Shown here: positions 9,383 through 22,916 of the stretch, piece after piece
Numbering within the stretch: the first letter of the stretch is position 1
Layout of the letters: every line of letters starts with the position of its first letter
Source of the DNA: Arsukibacterium sp. UBA3155
GTDB lineage: Bacteria; Pseudomonadota; Gammaproteobacteria; Enterobacterales; Alteromonadaceae
Assembly (NCBI GenBank): GCA_002364615.1
Contig: DEYP01000019.1
Span: forward strand, 1 to 64,000
Length of the DNA stretch: 64,000 bases
Direction of reading: 5' to 3'
The notes under the pieces: generated by a model
The model's input: the letters and a program-made list of their open reading frames with translations, nothing else
What the model was told of the DNA's origin: nothing
The model's database searches: none
Made by a program: the position numbers and the translations under genes

Positions 9383-10369
9383 GTGACTCAGCCTTTACGT
9401 ATTATATTTGCCGGTACGCCCGATTTCGCCGCCCGCCATTTGCAGGCACTGATTAACAGTGATCATCAGGTTGTAGCAGTATACAGCCAACCTGATCGGC
9501 CAGCTGGACGGGGCCAGAAGTTGCAACCCAGTGCAGTTAAGCAACTGGCCTTGCAACATCAGCTACCGGTCTATCAGCCTAAGTCGTTAAAAAAAGCGGC
9601 AGCCCAGGCTGAACTTGCAGCATTAAATGCCGATGTGATGATTGTCGTCGCCTACGGACTTATTTTACCGTTAGCCGTACTGCAAAGTCCTGCGCTAGGT
9701 TGTATTAACGTTCATGGCTCTCTGTTACCACGCTGGCGCGGCGCAGCGCCAATTCAACGCGCTATCTGGGCTGGCGATCAACAAACCGGCATTACCATCA
9801 TGCAAATGGATGAAGGGCTCGACACCGGTGCCATGTTAAGCAAAGTAACCTGTCCGATCACATCGACCGATACCAGTGCCAGCTTGTATAACACCTTAGC
9901 CGAGCTTGGGCCTGCGGCTTTGCTCGATGCATTGGCGCAATTACCCGCATTGCAGCAAAGCGCTGAGGCGCAAAATGACCAACAGGCCTGTTATGCCCAA
10001 AAGCTTCAAAAAGAAGAAGGTCTGCTCGATTTTAGCAAAAGCGCACAAGCACTTAGCCGGGAGATCCGGGCATTTAATCCCTGGCCAGCCAGCTATCTGC
10101 AACTGCCACAGGGTACGGTAAAAGTATGGCAGGCTGACTGGCTGGATACACCGTCTCAGGCGAAGGCAGGACAGGTTTTAACCGCGTCAAAAATAGGCAT
10201 CGAAATAGCCTGCTCAGAAGGTGTGTTAGTACTTACTAAGTTGCAGCCGCCTGGCAAAAAGCCAATGGCAGTATCCGACTTCTTGAATGGCCGGGCTGAC
10301 TGGTTTGAGGCTGGCAGCATTTTACAAGCCTCAACATTGTTAGCCACCACTACGTTGACGAACGCATGA
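9383..10369 (+). CDS. fmt: methionyl-tRNA formyltransferase
   Basis: Formylates initiator Met-tRNA using 10-formyl-tetrahydrofolate. It has the N-terminal formyltransferase domain with [20 protein letters not shown] near 107-126 and the metal/catalytic [10 protein letters not shown] near 141-150, then a C-terminal tRNA-binding domain. From the GTG at 9383, which follows AGGAC, it is 328 residues (E. coli 315). An upstream in-frame ATG at 9308 lies inside def and adds a non-homologous peptide, so I reject it. The stop overlaps the rsmB start (ATGA). Confidence 0.97.
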   Translation: MTQPLRIIFAGTPDFAARHLQALINSDHQVVAVYSQPDRPAGRGQKLQPSAVKQLALQHQLPVYQPKSLKKAAAQAELAALNADVMIVVAYGLILPLAVLQSPALGCINVHGSLLPRWRGAAPIQRAIWAGDQQTGITIMQMDEGLDTGAMLSKVTCPITSTDTSASLYNTLAELGPAALLDALAQLPALQQSAEAQNDQQACYAQKLQKEEGLLDFSKSAQALSREIRAFNPWPASYLQLPQGTVKVWQADWLDTPSQAKAGQVLTASKIGIEIACSEGVLVLTKLQPPGKKPMAVSDFLNGRADWFEAGSILQASTLLATTTLTNA

Positions 10370-11703
10370 GCCGGGATTGCCGGGCACTTGCAGCCCAGTG
10401 CTGTTATCAGGTGATAGACCAGGGCCGTTCGCTATCAGATGTGCTGCCCAAAGCGCAGCAGCAAATCACTAACCCGCTGGATAAAGCGTTATTGCAGGAA
10501 ATATGTTTTGGTGTAATGCGTACATTGCCACAATTAGAGCAAGTTTGCGCACAGCTGATGCAAAAGCCTTTAGTGAAAAACTTCCGGGTATTGCAGTTTC
10601 TGATCTATGTCGGCATTTATCAGCTGCACTTTATGCGGGTGCCCGATCATGCGGCTATTAATGCGACGGTAGAAGCGGCCCGTGAATTAAGAGGCCAGTC
10701 CCTGACCAAATTAATTAATGGCGTACTGCGCAATGTGCAGCGCCAACCGCAATTATTTGATTTCAGTCAGGCGAGTGACGCGGTAAAGTTTAACCATCCT
10801 GGCTGGTTAATTAGCAGCTTACAACACGCCTACCCTGACGACTGGCAGCATATACTTGAGGCCAGTCAGCACAAAGCTCCCCTCTGGTTGCGCGTCAATA
10901 TTCAGCAAATTAGTTCTGAGCAATTTTGTATTGCCCTGACTGAAGAAGATATTGGTTTCAGTCAGCCAATTGCAGCGTTACCCAGCGCAATATTGCTGGA
11001 TACCGCTTGTGATGTAACGGAATTACCCGGTTATCATCAGGGCTGGTTCTCTGTGCAGGATGCGGCGGCTCAGTATGCTGCAGGCATAGTGGCCCCGGCA
11101 GATGGCGAGCGTATTCTCGATGCCTGTTGTGCGCCCGGCGGTAAAACCTGCCATCTGTTGGAACTTGCTCCTAACGCCAGGCTTACCGCTTTAGACAAAG
11201 ATCCTGCCCGCTTAGTGCGGGTTAAGGAAAACTTGCAAAGGCTGGGGTTAACGGCAACGGTATTGGCAGCTGATGCGGCAAATCCGGCCAGCTGGTGGGA
11301 TGGCGAGTTATTCGACAAAATTTTACTGGACGTCCCCTGCTCCGCAACCGGGGTTATTCGTCGCCATCCCGATATCCGCTGGCTACGGAAAAAAAGCGAC
11401 ATTGCCCCCCTGGCAGAACTGCAACAACATATTTTACAACAATGCTGGCCTTTACTGGCACCCGGCGGCATGTTGCTCTACGCTACCTGCAGTATATTAC
11501 CGGTAGAAAACCAGCAGCAGATCAGCCAGTTCCTTACTGCTAATAAGGATGCCCGTTTACAGCCTGTTACCCTTGAAGCTGACCTGCTTGAAACTGACGT
11601 TAACGCTCAGCCTGGCTGGCAATTATTACCCGGCCAGCTAAACCGCGATGGCTTTTATTATGCGCTGCTGCAAAAGGCGCCACAGGATAACCACGCAGCA
11701 TGA
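10366..11703 (+). CDS. rsmB: 16S rRNA m5C967 methyltransferase
   Basis: Methylates C967 of 16S rRNA. The 445-residue protein has an N-terminal NusB-like RNA-binding domain (1-135), then a SAM-dependent domain with [16 protein letters not shown] near 250-265, the catalytic-loop DVPCSATG near 324-331 and [12 protein letters not shown] near 374-385. Its start overlaps the fmt stop, and its own stop overlaps the trkA start by 4 bases. Confidence 0.97.
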   Translation: MSRDCRALAAQCCYQVIDQGRSLSDVLPKAQQQITNPLDKALLQEICFGVMRTLPQLEQVCAQLMQKPLVKNFRVLQFLIYVGIYQLHFMRVPDHAAINATVEAARELRGQSLTKLINGVLRNVQRQPQLFDFSQASDAVKFNHPGWLISSLQHAYPDDWQHILEASQHKAPLWLRVNIQQISSEQFCIALTEEDIGFSQPIAALPSAILLDTACDVTELPGYHQGWFSVQDAAAQYAAGIVAPADGERILDACCAPGGKTCHLLELAPNARLTALDKDPARLVRVKENLQRLGLTATVLAADAANPASWWDGELFDKILLDVPCSATGVIRRHPDIRWLRKKSDIAPLAELQQHILQQCWPLLAPGGMLLYATCSILPVENQQQISQFLTANKDARLQPVTLEADLLETDVNAQPGWQLLPGQLNRDGFYYALLQKAPQDNHAA

Positions 11704-13076
11704 AAATTATTATTTTAGGGTCTGGCCAGGTAGGCGCCACCTTAGCTGAAAACCTGGTGGGTGAGCAAAACGACATCACTCTGGTTGATACCAACCTAGA
11801 TAAACTTCGCGCCCTGCAAGACAGATTCGATCTGCAGGTGGTACATGGCCATGGCTCGCATCCCGACATTCTGAAAAAAGCCGGCGCTGAAGATGCTGAC
11901 ATGATTGTAGCGGTAACCAACAGTGATGAAGTTAATATTGTTGCCTGTCAGGTTGCTTACAGTATTTTTAATACCCCGTTGAAAATAGCCCGTATTCGTA
12001 CTAATCAATATTTAAAATATCGCGATGAGCTGTTTCACAAAGACGACATGCCGGTAGACCACTTTATTGCACCAGAGGCACTGGTAACTAATTATATCCG
12101 GCGCTTAATTGATTACCCTGGCGCCTTACAGGTCGTTGAGTTTGCGGAAGGCAAAGTCAGTCTGGTGGCCGTTAAAGCCTATTATGGCGGCCTGCTGGTG
12201 GGCCATGCGCTATCTGCGTTAAAAGAACATATGCCGAATATTGAAACCCGGGTGGCCGCCATTTACCGCCGGGGCAACGCAATTAAGCCATTAGGCACCA
12301 CCATCATTGAGGCCGATGACGAAGTGTTTTTCGTTGCTGCCACTAAACATATCCGGGCGGTGATGAGCGAGCTGCAAAAACTGGAACGTAGTTATCGCCG
12401 GATCATGATTGCAGGGGGTGGCAACGTCGGTTTTGGTCTGGCCAGGGCACTGGAAAAAACCCACAGCGTAAAGCTGATTGAACGCAGTAAAGAGCGCGCA
12501 GAGTTTCTGGCCTCCAGTCTCGACTCCACTCTGGTGTATGTAGGCGATATTTCTGATCCGGAATTACTGGAAGAAGAAAGCGTTGAACAAATTGATGTGT
12601 TTATCGCTGTTACCAATGACGATGAAGCCAATATTATGTCAGCCATGCTGGCAAAAAGAATGGGCGCCCAGAAAACCATGGTGCTGATCAAACGCGGTGC
12701 CTACGTTGATTTGCTACAAGGTGGCGAGATTGATATTGCCATATCGCCACAGCAAGCCACTATTTCGGCATTACTGACTCATATCCGCCGCGGCGACATT
12801 GTAAACGTTTACTCATTGCGCCGTGGTGCAGCAGAAGCAATTGAAGCCGTGGTAAGGGGCGATAGTAGTACCAGCAAAGTAGCGGGTAAAACCATTGGCA
12901 ACTTAAAATTGCCGCCGGGTACCACTATCGGCGCCATTGTCCGCGGTGATGAGGTGTTAATTGCGCACGATACAACGGTTATTGAAACCGACGATCACGT
13001 TATTCTGTTTATGGTAAACAAAAAGCATATTGTCGAAGTAGAAAAGCTGTTTCAGGTCAGCGCAATTTTTATCTGA
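11700..13076 (+). CDS. trkA: Trk potassium transporter peripheral subunit TrkA
   Basis: NAD-binding regulatory subunit of the Trk potassium uptake system at the inner face of the membrane. The 458 residues hold two tandem RCK units: Rossmann motifs [13 protein letters not shown] near 7-19 and [14 protein letters not shown] near 240-253, each followed by a TrkA-C domain. It probably works with the TrkH encoded convergently next door. The stop codon sits inside a 15-bp tandem duplication. Confidence 0.98.
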   Translation: MKIIILGSGQVGATLAENLVGEQNDITLVDTNLDKLRALQDRFDLQVVHGHGSHPDILKKAGAEDADMIVAVTNSDEVNIVACQVAYSIFNTPLKIARIRTNQYLKYRDELFHKDDMPVDHFIAPEALVTNYIRRLIDYPGALQVVEFAEGKVSLVAVKAYYGGLLVGHALSALKEHMPNIETRVAAIYRRGNAIKPLGTTIIEADDEVFFVAATKHIRAVMSELQKLERSYRRIMIAGGGNVGFGLARALEKTHSVKLIERSKERAEFLASSLDSTLVYVGDISDPELLEEESVEQIDVFIAVTNDDEANIMSAMLAKRMGAQKTMVLIKRGAYVDLLQGGEIDIAISPQQATISALLTHIRRGDIVNVYSLRRGAAEAIEAVVRGDSSTSKVAGKTIGNLKLPPGTTIGAIVRGDEVLIAHDTTVIETDDHVILFMVNKKHIVEVEKLFQVSAIFI

Positions 13077-13095
13077 TATTTTTTTATCTGATATT
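13066..13095. repeat. 15-bp exact tandem duplication at the trkA stop codon
   Basis: The 15-mer TTTTTATCTGATATT occurs twice without a gap (13066-13080 and 13081-13095). The first copy contains the trkA stop TGA (13074-13076). It looks like a recent replication slippage event and leaves the protein unchanged. Confidence 0.9.
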
Positions 13096-13100
13096 AGATA

Positions 13101-13139
13101 GGCCAATTAAGCAGTAAAAACTCCCCTGCTTAATTGGCC
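13101..13139. terminator. long hairpin between convergent trkA and trkH
   Basis: GGCCAATTAAGCAG (13101-13114) and CTGCTTAATTGGCC (13126-13139) are perfect 14-bp inverse copies with an 11-base loop. Neither side has a good T tract, so simple intrinsic termination is uncertain. The position between two gene 3' ends suggests a shared terminator or an RNA-stabilising stem. Confidence 0.6.
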
Positions 13140-13152
13140 ACTAAATAACAGC

Positions 13153-14604
13153 TTAATCGCGCCAGAATGCCGGCGTAAACAGCACCAGCAAGGTGAAAAT
13201 TTCCAAGCGGCCAAACACCATCGCGACCACCAGTATCCACTTACTGGCATCGGGAATACCACCAAAATTCGCCGCCACTTCACCCAGACCAGGGCCAAGG
13301 TTGTTCAGGCAGGCGGCTGTCGCCGTAAACGCGCTGATGTTATCCATACCAGTTAATATCAGCGACAACATGATGACCACAAAGACCACAGCATACGCTG
13401 CAAAAAAGCCCCACACCGCCTCAACAATCCGATCTTCTACCGGGCGGCGACCCAGTTTAATGGCATAAACCGCCCTGGGGTGTACCAGCCGATTCAGTTC
13501 ACGTCGCCCTTGTAAAAACAGCAACAGCACCCGAACCACTTTCATACCGCCGCCGGTAGAGCCGGCACAGCCACCAATAAAACTGGAGAAAATTAATAAA
13601 ATAGGTAAAAACAACGGCCAGGTAGAGAACCCATCCGTGGTAAAGCCGGCCGTGGTAGAGATTGACACTGCCTGAAACGCGGCGTGGTTAAGGGCTTCGC
13701 CACCACTGGCGTACACGTTGGTATTTAATAACACCAGAAAGCATATCAGCACCAGGCTGGCCTGAATGCCTAAAAATACTTTAAATTCTGGATCCCGAAA
13801 ATAGGTTGAGACACTTTTACCGCGAATTGCCGCAAAATGCAGCGGGAAATTAACCGCACTAATCAGCAAAAACACCACGCAGATTATATTAATAGTGGCG
13901 CTGTTAAAGTACCCCATACTGGCGTCATACGTTGAAAAACCGCCAATAGCTACCGTCGAAAAGGCATGACAAATGGCGTCAAACACTGACATGCCTGCCA
14001 GATGAAAGGCCAGCGCGCAGGCAATGGTGATTGCCAGATAGATGTACCACAAATGCTTGGCGGTATCGGCAATACGTGGCGTCATTTTATTATCTTTTAC
14101 CGGGCCAGGCGTTTCTGCGCGGTACAACTGCATGCCCCCCACCCCTAACAAAGGTAAAATGGCCACAGCTAACACAATTATTCCCATGCCACCAAGCCAT
14201 TGCAGCTGCTGGCGATAATATAATATCGCTTTAGGTAAGGTCTCTATTCCGGTCAGTACCGTAGCACCGGTCGTGGTCAGGCCCGAAAATGCTTCAAAAA
14301 AAGCATCGGCAAAACCTAGCTCAGGGTTGCTGGCAAACAATAAAGGAATAGCACCTACCGCGCCCAGTACGGTCCAGAATAACACCACGATTAAAAAGCC
14401 GTCTCTGACTTTTAGCTCGGATCGTTTGCCCCGATTGGGATACCAAATGGCGAACCCCATAGCCAGACACAGAAAAAACGATAAAATAAAAGGTACACCA
14501 GCGCCGTCTTTATAGAAGTATGCGACCAGTGCCGGTGGGATCATGGTGATGCTGAAAATAGCGATCAGCAGCCCCAAGATCCGAATAATAGAGCGATATT
14601 GCAT
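13153..14604 (-). CDS. trkH: Trk potassium transporter membrane subunit TrkH
   Basis: Polytopic potassium channel-like subunit of 483 residues (E. coli 483), built from four M1-P-M2 repeats. Selectivity-filter-like segments include SGLTTTGATVL near 109-119, TVAIGGFSTYDAS near 217-229 and TTAGFTTDG near 317-325, each with the conserved glycine. It should pair with TrkA. It follows pepQ by 19 bases and has AAGGGA before the ATG. In E. coli the order is pepQ-yigZ-trkH; yigZ is absent here. Confidence 0.97.
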   Translation of the reverse strand: MQYRSIIRILGLLIAIFSITMIPPALVAYFYKDGAGVPFILSFFLCLAMGFAIWYPNRGKRSELKVRDGFLIVVLFWTVLGAVGAIPLLFASNPELGFADAFFEAFSGLTTTGATVLTGIETLPKAILYYRQQLQWLGGMGIIVLAVAILPLLGVGGMQLYRAETPGPVKDNKMTPRIADTAKHLWYIYLAITIACALAFHLAGMSVFDAICHAFSTVAIGGFSTYDASMGYFNSATINIICVVFLLISAVNFPLHFAAIRGKSVSTYFRDPEFKVFLGIQASLVLICFLVLLNTNVYASGGEALNHAAFQAVSISTTAGFTTDGFSTWPLFLPILLIFSSFIGGCAGSTGGGMKVVRVLLLFLQGRRELNRLVHPRAVYAIKLGRRPVEDRIVEAVWGFFAAYAVVFVVIMLSLILTGMDNISAFTATAACLNNLGPGLGEVAANFGGIPDASKWILVVAMVFGRLEIFTLLVLFTPAFWRD

Positions 14605-14623
14605 AGCGTCCCTTAACGCCTTG

Positions 14624-15958
<1,335 letters not shown>

Positions 15959-15994
15959 TTATTGTTGATTATGCTGATAAACGCAATAATAGCA

Positions 15995-17932
15995 CTATTC
16001 CACTACCACCCCAATCTTCATAGCCACCAGCGGTTTAAAAACGTCCTGCGGCACATTCATCCGAAGATTATATATCTGATAGTAGGCCATTACTGCTTTT
16101 ACGTATTCGCGGGTTTCCCGGTAAGGAATCGTCTCTACCCAGACGTCTGCCGGCAAGGCATAATCCTGCGGGATCCACTGCCTTACGCGGCTATAGCCAG
16201 CGTTGTAAGAAGCCGTTGCCTTTAACAGGTTGCCATCATTGCGCTGTTTTAAATAATTAAGATAATCGGTACCATAATCAATATTGGTTACCGGGTTATA
16301 AAGCTGGCGAATTTGCACCTGTTTCTTGGCAATTTCATTGGCGGTACCCGGCATAATCTGCATCAGGCCGCGGGCCCCAGCCGGTGAGTATGCATCGGCC
16401 ATAAACGAGCTTTCGCGTCTGGCTATCGCCATGCTCCAGCCAGAATCAATTTTAAATTTATCGGCAGACAGCTGCATTTCCTGCTGATAGGCCAACGGAA
16501 AACGCAGTTCCACGTCATCCCAATAGCCGACATCAGCCAGCGAAAAGATCGCTCGCTCATGCCATTGCAGCTGGCTGGCCAGCTTGGCTGAGGTCAGTTT
16601 CTGCTGTTCGTTGGAGGTATCCTGCAAATGATTCCATTCTCTGCGGGCTTCGGTTAATCGGCCCAGCGCCAGAAATTGCTGGGCACGCTGCACCGCCGGA
16701 TGCTGTAGCAGCTGCGCGATCTCTTCGTCACTCACTTTGACCGGGTTATGCGCCAGGCTCGGCGGTAAACCAACTCTGGCCGCCGCCATAAAACCGTAAT
16801 AGTGGCGCTGGCCGGCTAACGCGGTAAATTCGGCATTGGCCAGTTCGGTGTTGCCTTGTTCTTCCAATGCTCTGGCTCGCCAATACCGCCAGTTAATATC
16901 ACCTTGTAATTCTGTCGGCAACTGCTCCACAACTTGCTGTACTTTGGGCCAGTCCAGTTCGCGCAAGGCATGGGCAACCTGCCACTGGGCGAGATTCGCG
17001 TCAAATAATTCAGCTGGTAAGGTGGTCAGCCAGTTGTCGGCCCGGCTGTCACCTTTACTGGCCAGAGCAATGGCGAACTGGCGCTGCACATCTAAGCGTT
17101 GCGCCTTAGTAAAATAAGGGTCATTGACATGGCGTTGCCAGGTCGCCAGTGCCTGATCAGGCGAGCGCCAGACCAGACGCTTTAAGCCATAGGCCAGTAC
17201 ATCACGCTCGATAATATGCTTACCGGGGAAAAACTTTGCCCGGGCAATCACAGCAGGGTTACGTCGGGCTTGCTGCCATAAATCCGCCAGATATTGCTCA
17301 CTGGCCGGAAGCAAGGTTTTTAAGTAAGGAATAAGCTGAGACTGACCGCCCTCTGCCGCTTGCTGCATGCGGTGGTGTACGGTTTCACTTTGCAGTGGCT
17401 TACTGTTGCGCCAGGCTGTAAATAACGGGTCGCAGGCTTTTGGCTGCGATTTGCCCTCAGTCCACAGCTGCTCAGTCTGTTGCCAGATGTCGGACTCCGG
17501 CAATGCCTTGGTTTTTAATTGAAAACGCAAAGCCAGGCATTGCAGCTCGGCATCAGTCGAGCCTGGGAAATTAGCCAGAAACCGCTCGGCCTGGTCTTGC
17601 TCAGCCAAACGCAGTAACCAGGGCTTGCGCAGAGGCCAATCCATCGGCGTACCCTGATACTCGCTAAGAAATTCTTCTATGGCGTCATGGGCATTTAAAA
17701 AGTTCTGCAGCCGCTTCTGCTGCAGGTAGGGCTGTAGTGGATAATCGGCAAGCTCTGCATACCATGCTTCCGCTTGTTTGCGACTCACCTTGTCAATATT
17801 ATGTTCCAGCGCGACAAAACGCTGTCGTTGCTGATGTAATTTGTCCTGTTCAGCCGTGTGGGCTGTAAATGCGCAGGAAAGCACCGCACTGGTGAAAGCG
17901 GTGACAGCGAATGCGAAACGAAAAGTTCTCAC
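15995..17932 (-). CDS. slt: soluble lytic murein transglycosylase
   Basis: Periplasmic exolytic transglycosylase that cleaves peptidoglycan to anhydromuropeptides. At 645 residues it is the length of E. coli Slt70. A signal peptide (residues 1-27) is followed by a large alpha-superhelical ring, then the SLT domain with the catalytic Glu in ARRESSFMADAYS (near 485-497) and GARGLMQIMPGTA right after. The start is GTG at 17932, preceded by CAGAGGT. It is inserted here between pepQ and fadB, which are adjacent in E. coli. Confidence 0.96.
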   Translation of the reverse strand: MRTFRFAFAVTAFTSAVLSCAFTAHTAEQDKLHQQRQRFVALEHNIDKVSRKQAEAWYAELADYPLQPYLQQKRLQNFLNAHDAIEEFLSEYQGTPMDWPLRKPWLLRLAEQDQAERFLANFPGSTDAELQCLALRFQLKTKALPESDIWQQTEQLWTEGKSQPKACDPLFTAWRNSKPLQSETVHHRMQQAAEGGQSQLIPYLKTLLPASEQYLADLWQQARRNPAVIARAKFFPGKHIIERDVLAYGLKRLVWRSPDQALATWQRHVNDPYFTKAQRLDVQRQFAIALASKGDSRADNWLTTLPAELFDANLAQWQVAHALRELDWPKVQQVVEQLPTELQGDINWRYWRARALEEQGNTELANAEFTALAGQRHYYGFMAAARVGLPPSLAHNPVKVSDEEIAQLLQHPAVQRAQQFLALGRLTEARREWNHLQDTSNEQQKLTSAKLASQLQWHERAIFSLADVGYWDDVELRFPLAYQQEMQLSADKFKIDSGWSMAIARRESSFMADAYSPAGARGLMQIMPGTANEIAKKQVQIRQLYNPVTNIDYGTDYLNYLKQRNDGNLLKATASYNAGYSRVRQWIPQDYALPADVWVETIPYRETREYVKAVMAYYQIYNLRMNVPQDVFKPLVAMKIGVVVE

Positions 17933-18010
17933 GTCTTACCTCTGAATTCAGCGAAAAATAGAAAAACAGCTATAGTTATTGGCACCGTCTGGCTTGGTTT
18001 GAAGGGCTTT

Positions 18011-18028
18011 TTCAAACGCCTGTTTAAA
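18011..18028. promoter_or_regulatory. candidate PsrA-type operator upstream of fadBA
   Basis: TTCAAAC-GCCT-GTTTAAA is an imperfect palindrome (6 of 7 positions pair) that fits the known PsrA pattern SAAAC-N2-4-GTTTS except for the last base. PsrA controls fatty acid degradation in several gammaproteobacteria. It lies about 100 bases before fadB. No psrA gene is in the window, so this is inference. Confidence 0.45.
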
Positions 18029-18128
18029 TAACGGTTGAAATTTTTAGTAAAGCACGACACACTGAACCTGTTAACCTCATCGTACCAGTTGCGACAACCA
18101 CCCCTTAACGCGACCAAGGAGCATATTT

Positions 18129-21462
<3,334 letters not shown>

Positions 21463-21519
21463 TTTGAGCGGCCGTAAGCTGACAGCAACAGACTGGTAGC
21501 GACCAGCACAATCGCATAG

Positions 21520-21552
21520 AATAAGGGCCGTTTTTACGGCCCTTATTTTTTG
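21520..21552 (+). terminator. fadBA terminator
   Basis: AATAAGGGCCGT (21520-21531) and ACGGCCCTTATT (21536-21547) form a perfect 12-bp stem with a TTTT loop, followed by TTTTT. This is a strong intrinsic terminator, 57 bases after fadA. Confidence 0.9.
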
Positions 21553-21581
21553 TTTAATTGAACAGAAGGTTTCGTTAAACC

Positions 21582-21690
21582 AAGGCGATGGTTGGAACCC
21601 CACTTGCGCAGCCACAGAGTGTCTGAGTGAGGGCGCTAGCCCGAGGGAGTTGCTGTGGCGAGCACAGTGGGTGTTGTAACCTATAGCCGT
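21582..21690 (-). repeat. structured intergenic repeat, copy A
   Basis: Read on the minus strand this stretch matches 61690-61785 in blocks: GCTCGCCACAGCAACTC, a GGGC/GCCC core, ACACTCTGTG and TTCCAACC. It also folds on itself: CCCACT (21599-21604) with AGTGGG (21666-21671), CCACAG (21612-21617) with CTGTGG (21653-21658), and GGGC (21631-21634) with GCCC (21639-21642). The two copies differ in stem bases but keep the pairing, which suggests a selected or mobile hairpin element of the REP/MITE kind. No coding capacity is seen. Confidence 0.7.
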
Positions 21691-21756
21691 TGCCTGGATA
21701 GTGCACATTGCGTAAGCCAGTAAACTAAGTTTTTGAATAAGATTATCGGAGTAACG

Positions 21757-22005
21757 ATGGACCCGCATTTTAATAGCGCCACCCAAACACTGGACGCCCT
21801 GGGCCTGCGCTGCCCCGAGCCGGTAATGATGGTGCGGCTACAAATGCGTAAAATGCAGGTCGGCGACACTTTATTAATTATCGCCGACGACCCGGCCACC
21901 ACCCGCGATATCCCGGCATTCTGCCGTTTTATGGATCACGAGTTACTGGCCAGTGATACTACTGAGTTGCCGTATCGTTATCTGGTAAAGAAGATTAGCG
22001 CGTAA
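21757..22005 (+). CDS. tusA: sulfurtransferase TusA
   Basis: Small sulfur carrier (82 residues, E. coli 81) that relays persulfide sulfur from IscS to the Tus relay for 2-thiouridine in tRNA. The sulfur-carrying cysteine is C19 in [11 protein letters not shown] chose the ATG at 21757 because CGGAG (21747-21751) precedes it; an upstream in-frame ATG at 21733 lacks a site. It is separated from fadA by a terminator and a repeat element, so it has its own promoter, which I could not place. Confidence 0.96.
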   Translation: MDPHFNSATQTLDALGLRCPEPVMMVRLQMRKMQVGDTLLIIADDPATTRDIPAFCRFMDHELLASDTTELPYRYLVKKISA

Positions 22006-22024
22006 AGGCGATTAAAAAGCGACG

Positions 22025-22321
22025 TTACCACCTTGAGTCGTTTTCACAAGGTATACCATCCCTATCACCGTCCATTTTGGTATCCGGACAATTTCGTAAG
22101 AAGTACTCCGCTTCGGCGCGGGAGTTCATCTGGCTACAGTGCTGACGACCGTCGCAGCGAAAATTCTGTTTAGCAACAACGTCGCGGGCTTTTTGGATGG
22201 GTACAGTGTAGTCAGGTAGCACCCGTGGCGCTGGCTCAGCAATTGGCTTAGGCGTGCTTTGTTTTTGATAGTAATTCCAGGCACCGAAGGCAATCAGCGC
22301 TATTAGTAGCAGTTTTTTCAA
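22025..22321 (-). CDS. membrane-anchored Excalibur-domain protein
   Basis: A 98-residue protein with an N-terminal hydrophobic segment (3-16) that is a signal anchor or signal peptide, a proline-rich linker, and a C-terminal Excalibur domain. The latter has CDGRQHCSQM near 56-65, NCPDTKMDGDRDGIPCEN near 77-94, and the DxDxDG calcium-binding loop. Its function is unknown. The start codon is TTG at 22321. The ribosome-binding site AGGGA sits in the 3' arm of a 9-bp stem (see the hairpin at 22329-22398). It converges on tusA with a 19-base gap. Confidence 0.82.
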   Translation of the reverse strand: MKKLLLIALIAFGAWNYYQKQSTPKPIAEPAPRVLPDYTVPIQKARDVVAKQNFRCDGRQHCSQMNSRAEAEYFLRNCPDTKMDGDRDGIPCENDSRW

Positions 22322-22328
22322 AGGCGGC

Positions 22329-22398
22329 TTCCCTGTTATGAATCCATTGTCGCTCTCAGGTGATTTTCAGGTTCTAACTTAGTTTATAAAACAGGGAA
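22329..22398 (-). promoter_or_regulatory. candidate ribosome-binding-site-sequestering hairpin
   Basis: On the minus strand TTCCCTGTT (22398-22390) and AACAGGGAA (22337-22329) are perfect 9-bp complements separated by 52 bases. The second arm contains the AGGGA ribosome-binding site of the TTG-started Excalibur gene, 7 bases before the start. If transcription begins upstream of 22398, the stem could hide the site. This is inference from sequence only. Confidence 0.4.
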
Positions 22399-22599
22399 CG
22401 GCAATGACTATTTAAGTTGACCGGCTTAGACCAACGTTTAAAGCTGGGCATATGCTCTTACCTGACTCGCACATTTAATAATGGCAGATGGAATACTTTT
22501 GCAGTAAACGAAATAAGGCGCCCGCCTACACCTCTAATAAAACTGAATTACGCTTCAACGTGCTAATGGCTTTAATATGTAATGAGATAGCCGCAGTGA
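22399..22599. other. intergenic stretch with no recognised feature
   Basis: Together with the hairpin at 22329-22398 this forms a gene-poor region of about 280 bases between the Excalibur gene and the Brn-type operon. I find no open frame with a convincing start, no tRNA and no integron attC-like core here. It presumably contains the promoter of the Excalibur gene. Confidence 0.5.
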
Positions 22600-22734
22600 T
22601 CACTTCTGAATTGCTTTATCTGGCGTAAGTTTTTCCTTCTTCTGTTCTTCTACCAAGCGCGGCAAGTCGGAACGGCCTTTCATTTTTTTTAACTCTGCGA
22701 GAGAGACACGTGTTTTCCCATTTTCAGTTTTCAT
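22600..22734 (-). CDS. 44-residue BrnA-like small protein, third gene of the Brn module
   Basis: A short frame of 44 residues whose ATG shares its A with the stop of the brnA-like gene upstream (TAATG at 22736-22732), so it is probably translated by coupling. The segment RVSLAELKKMKGRSDLPRL (9-27) resembles the N-terminal part of the neighbouring BrnA-like protein (RLSLAQIRKLRSLT). The rest is charged and Lys/Glu-rich, with none of the BrnA C-terminal DNA-binding region. It could be a partial second antitoxin, a split piece of the antitoxin, or a relic. No ribosome-binding site of its own is evident. Confidence 0.65.
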   Translation of the reverse strand: MKTENGKTRVSLAELKKMKGRSDLPRLVEEQKKEKLTPDKAIQK

Positions 22735-22916
22735 TATTTTTTCCTCACTAAATCAAATTCCGCTAGTTCTTCATCTGTTAGCTCATACAAGTCAGGGTCT
22801 GCTGCAATTTGTTTAGCGATGTCTTCATCTGTCGTTTCGTTGAATCTCTTAGCATTCGTTAAGCTACGTAGTTTACGGATTTGTGCTAACGATAAACGTG
22901 TAATGTTTTCACTCAT
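22734..22916 (-). CDS. BrnA-type antitoxin
   Basis: A 60-residue acidic protein with the look of the BrnA N-terminal half: MSENITRLSLAQIRKLRS followed by TTDEDIAKQIAADPDLYELTDEE. It should neutralise the BrnT-type toxin. It is shorter than classical BrnA (about 80-100 residues) and lacks an obvious C-terminal ribbon-helix-helix, so autoregulation by DNA binding is uncertain. The start overlaps the toxin stop (ATGA at 22916-22913). Confidence 0.8.
   Translation of the reverse strand: MSENITRLSLAQIRKLRSLTNAKRFNETTDEDIAKQIAADPDLYELTDEELAEFDLVRKK

Noticed and set aside
17929-18117. 62-codon frame between slt and fadB on the minus strand
   Set aside because: Lies in the promoter region of fadBA and slt, has no homology I recognise, and overlaps the slt start. 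Treated as non-coding.
22322-22599. Integron attC or cassette boundary near the Brn-type genes
   Set aside because: A GC-rich GGCGCCCGCC patch looked suggestive, but no paired RYYYAAC/GTTRRRY cores flank any frame.
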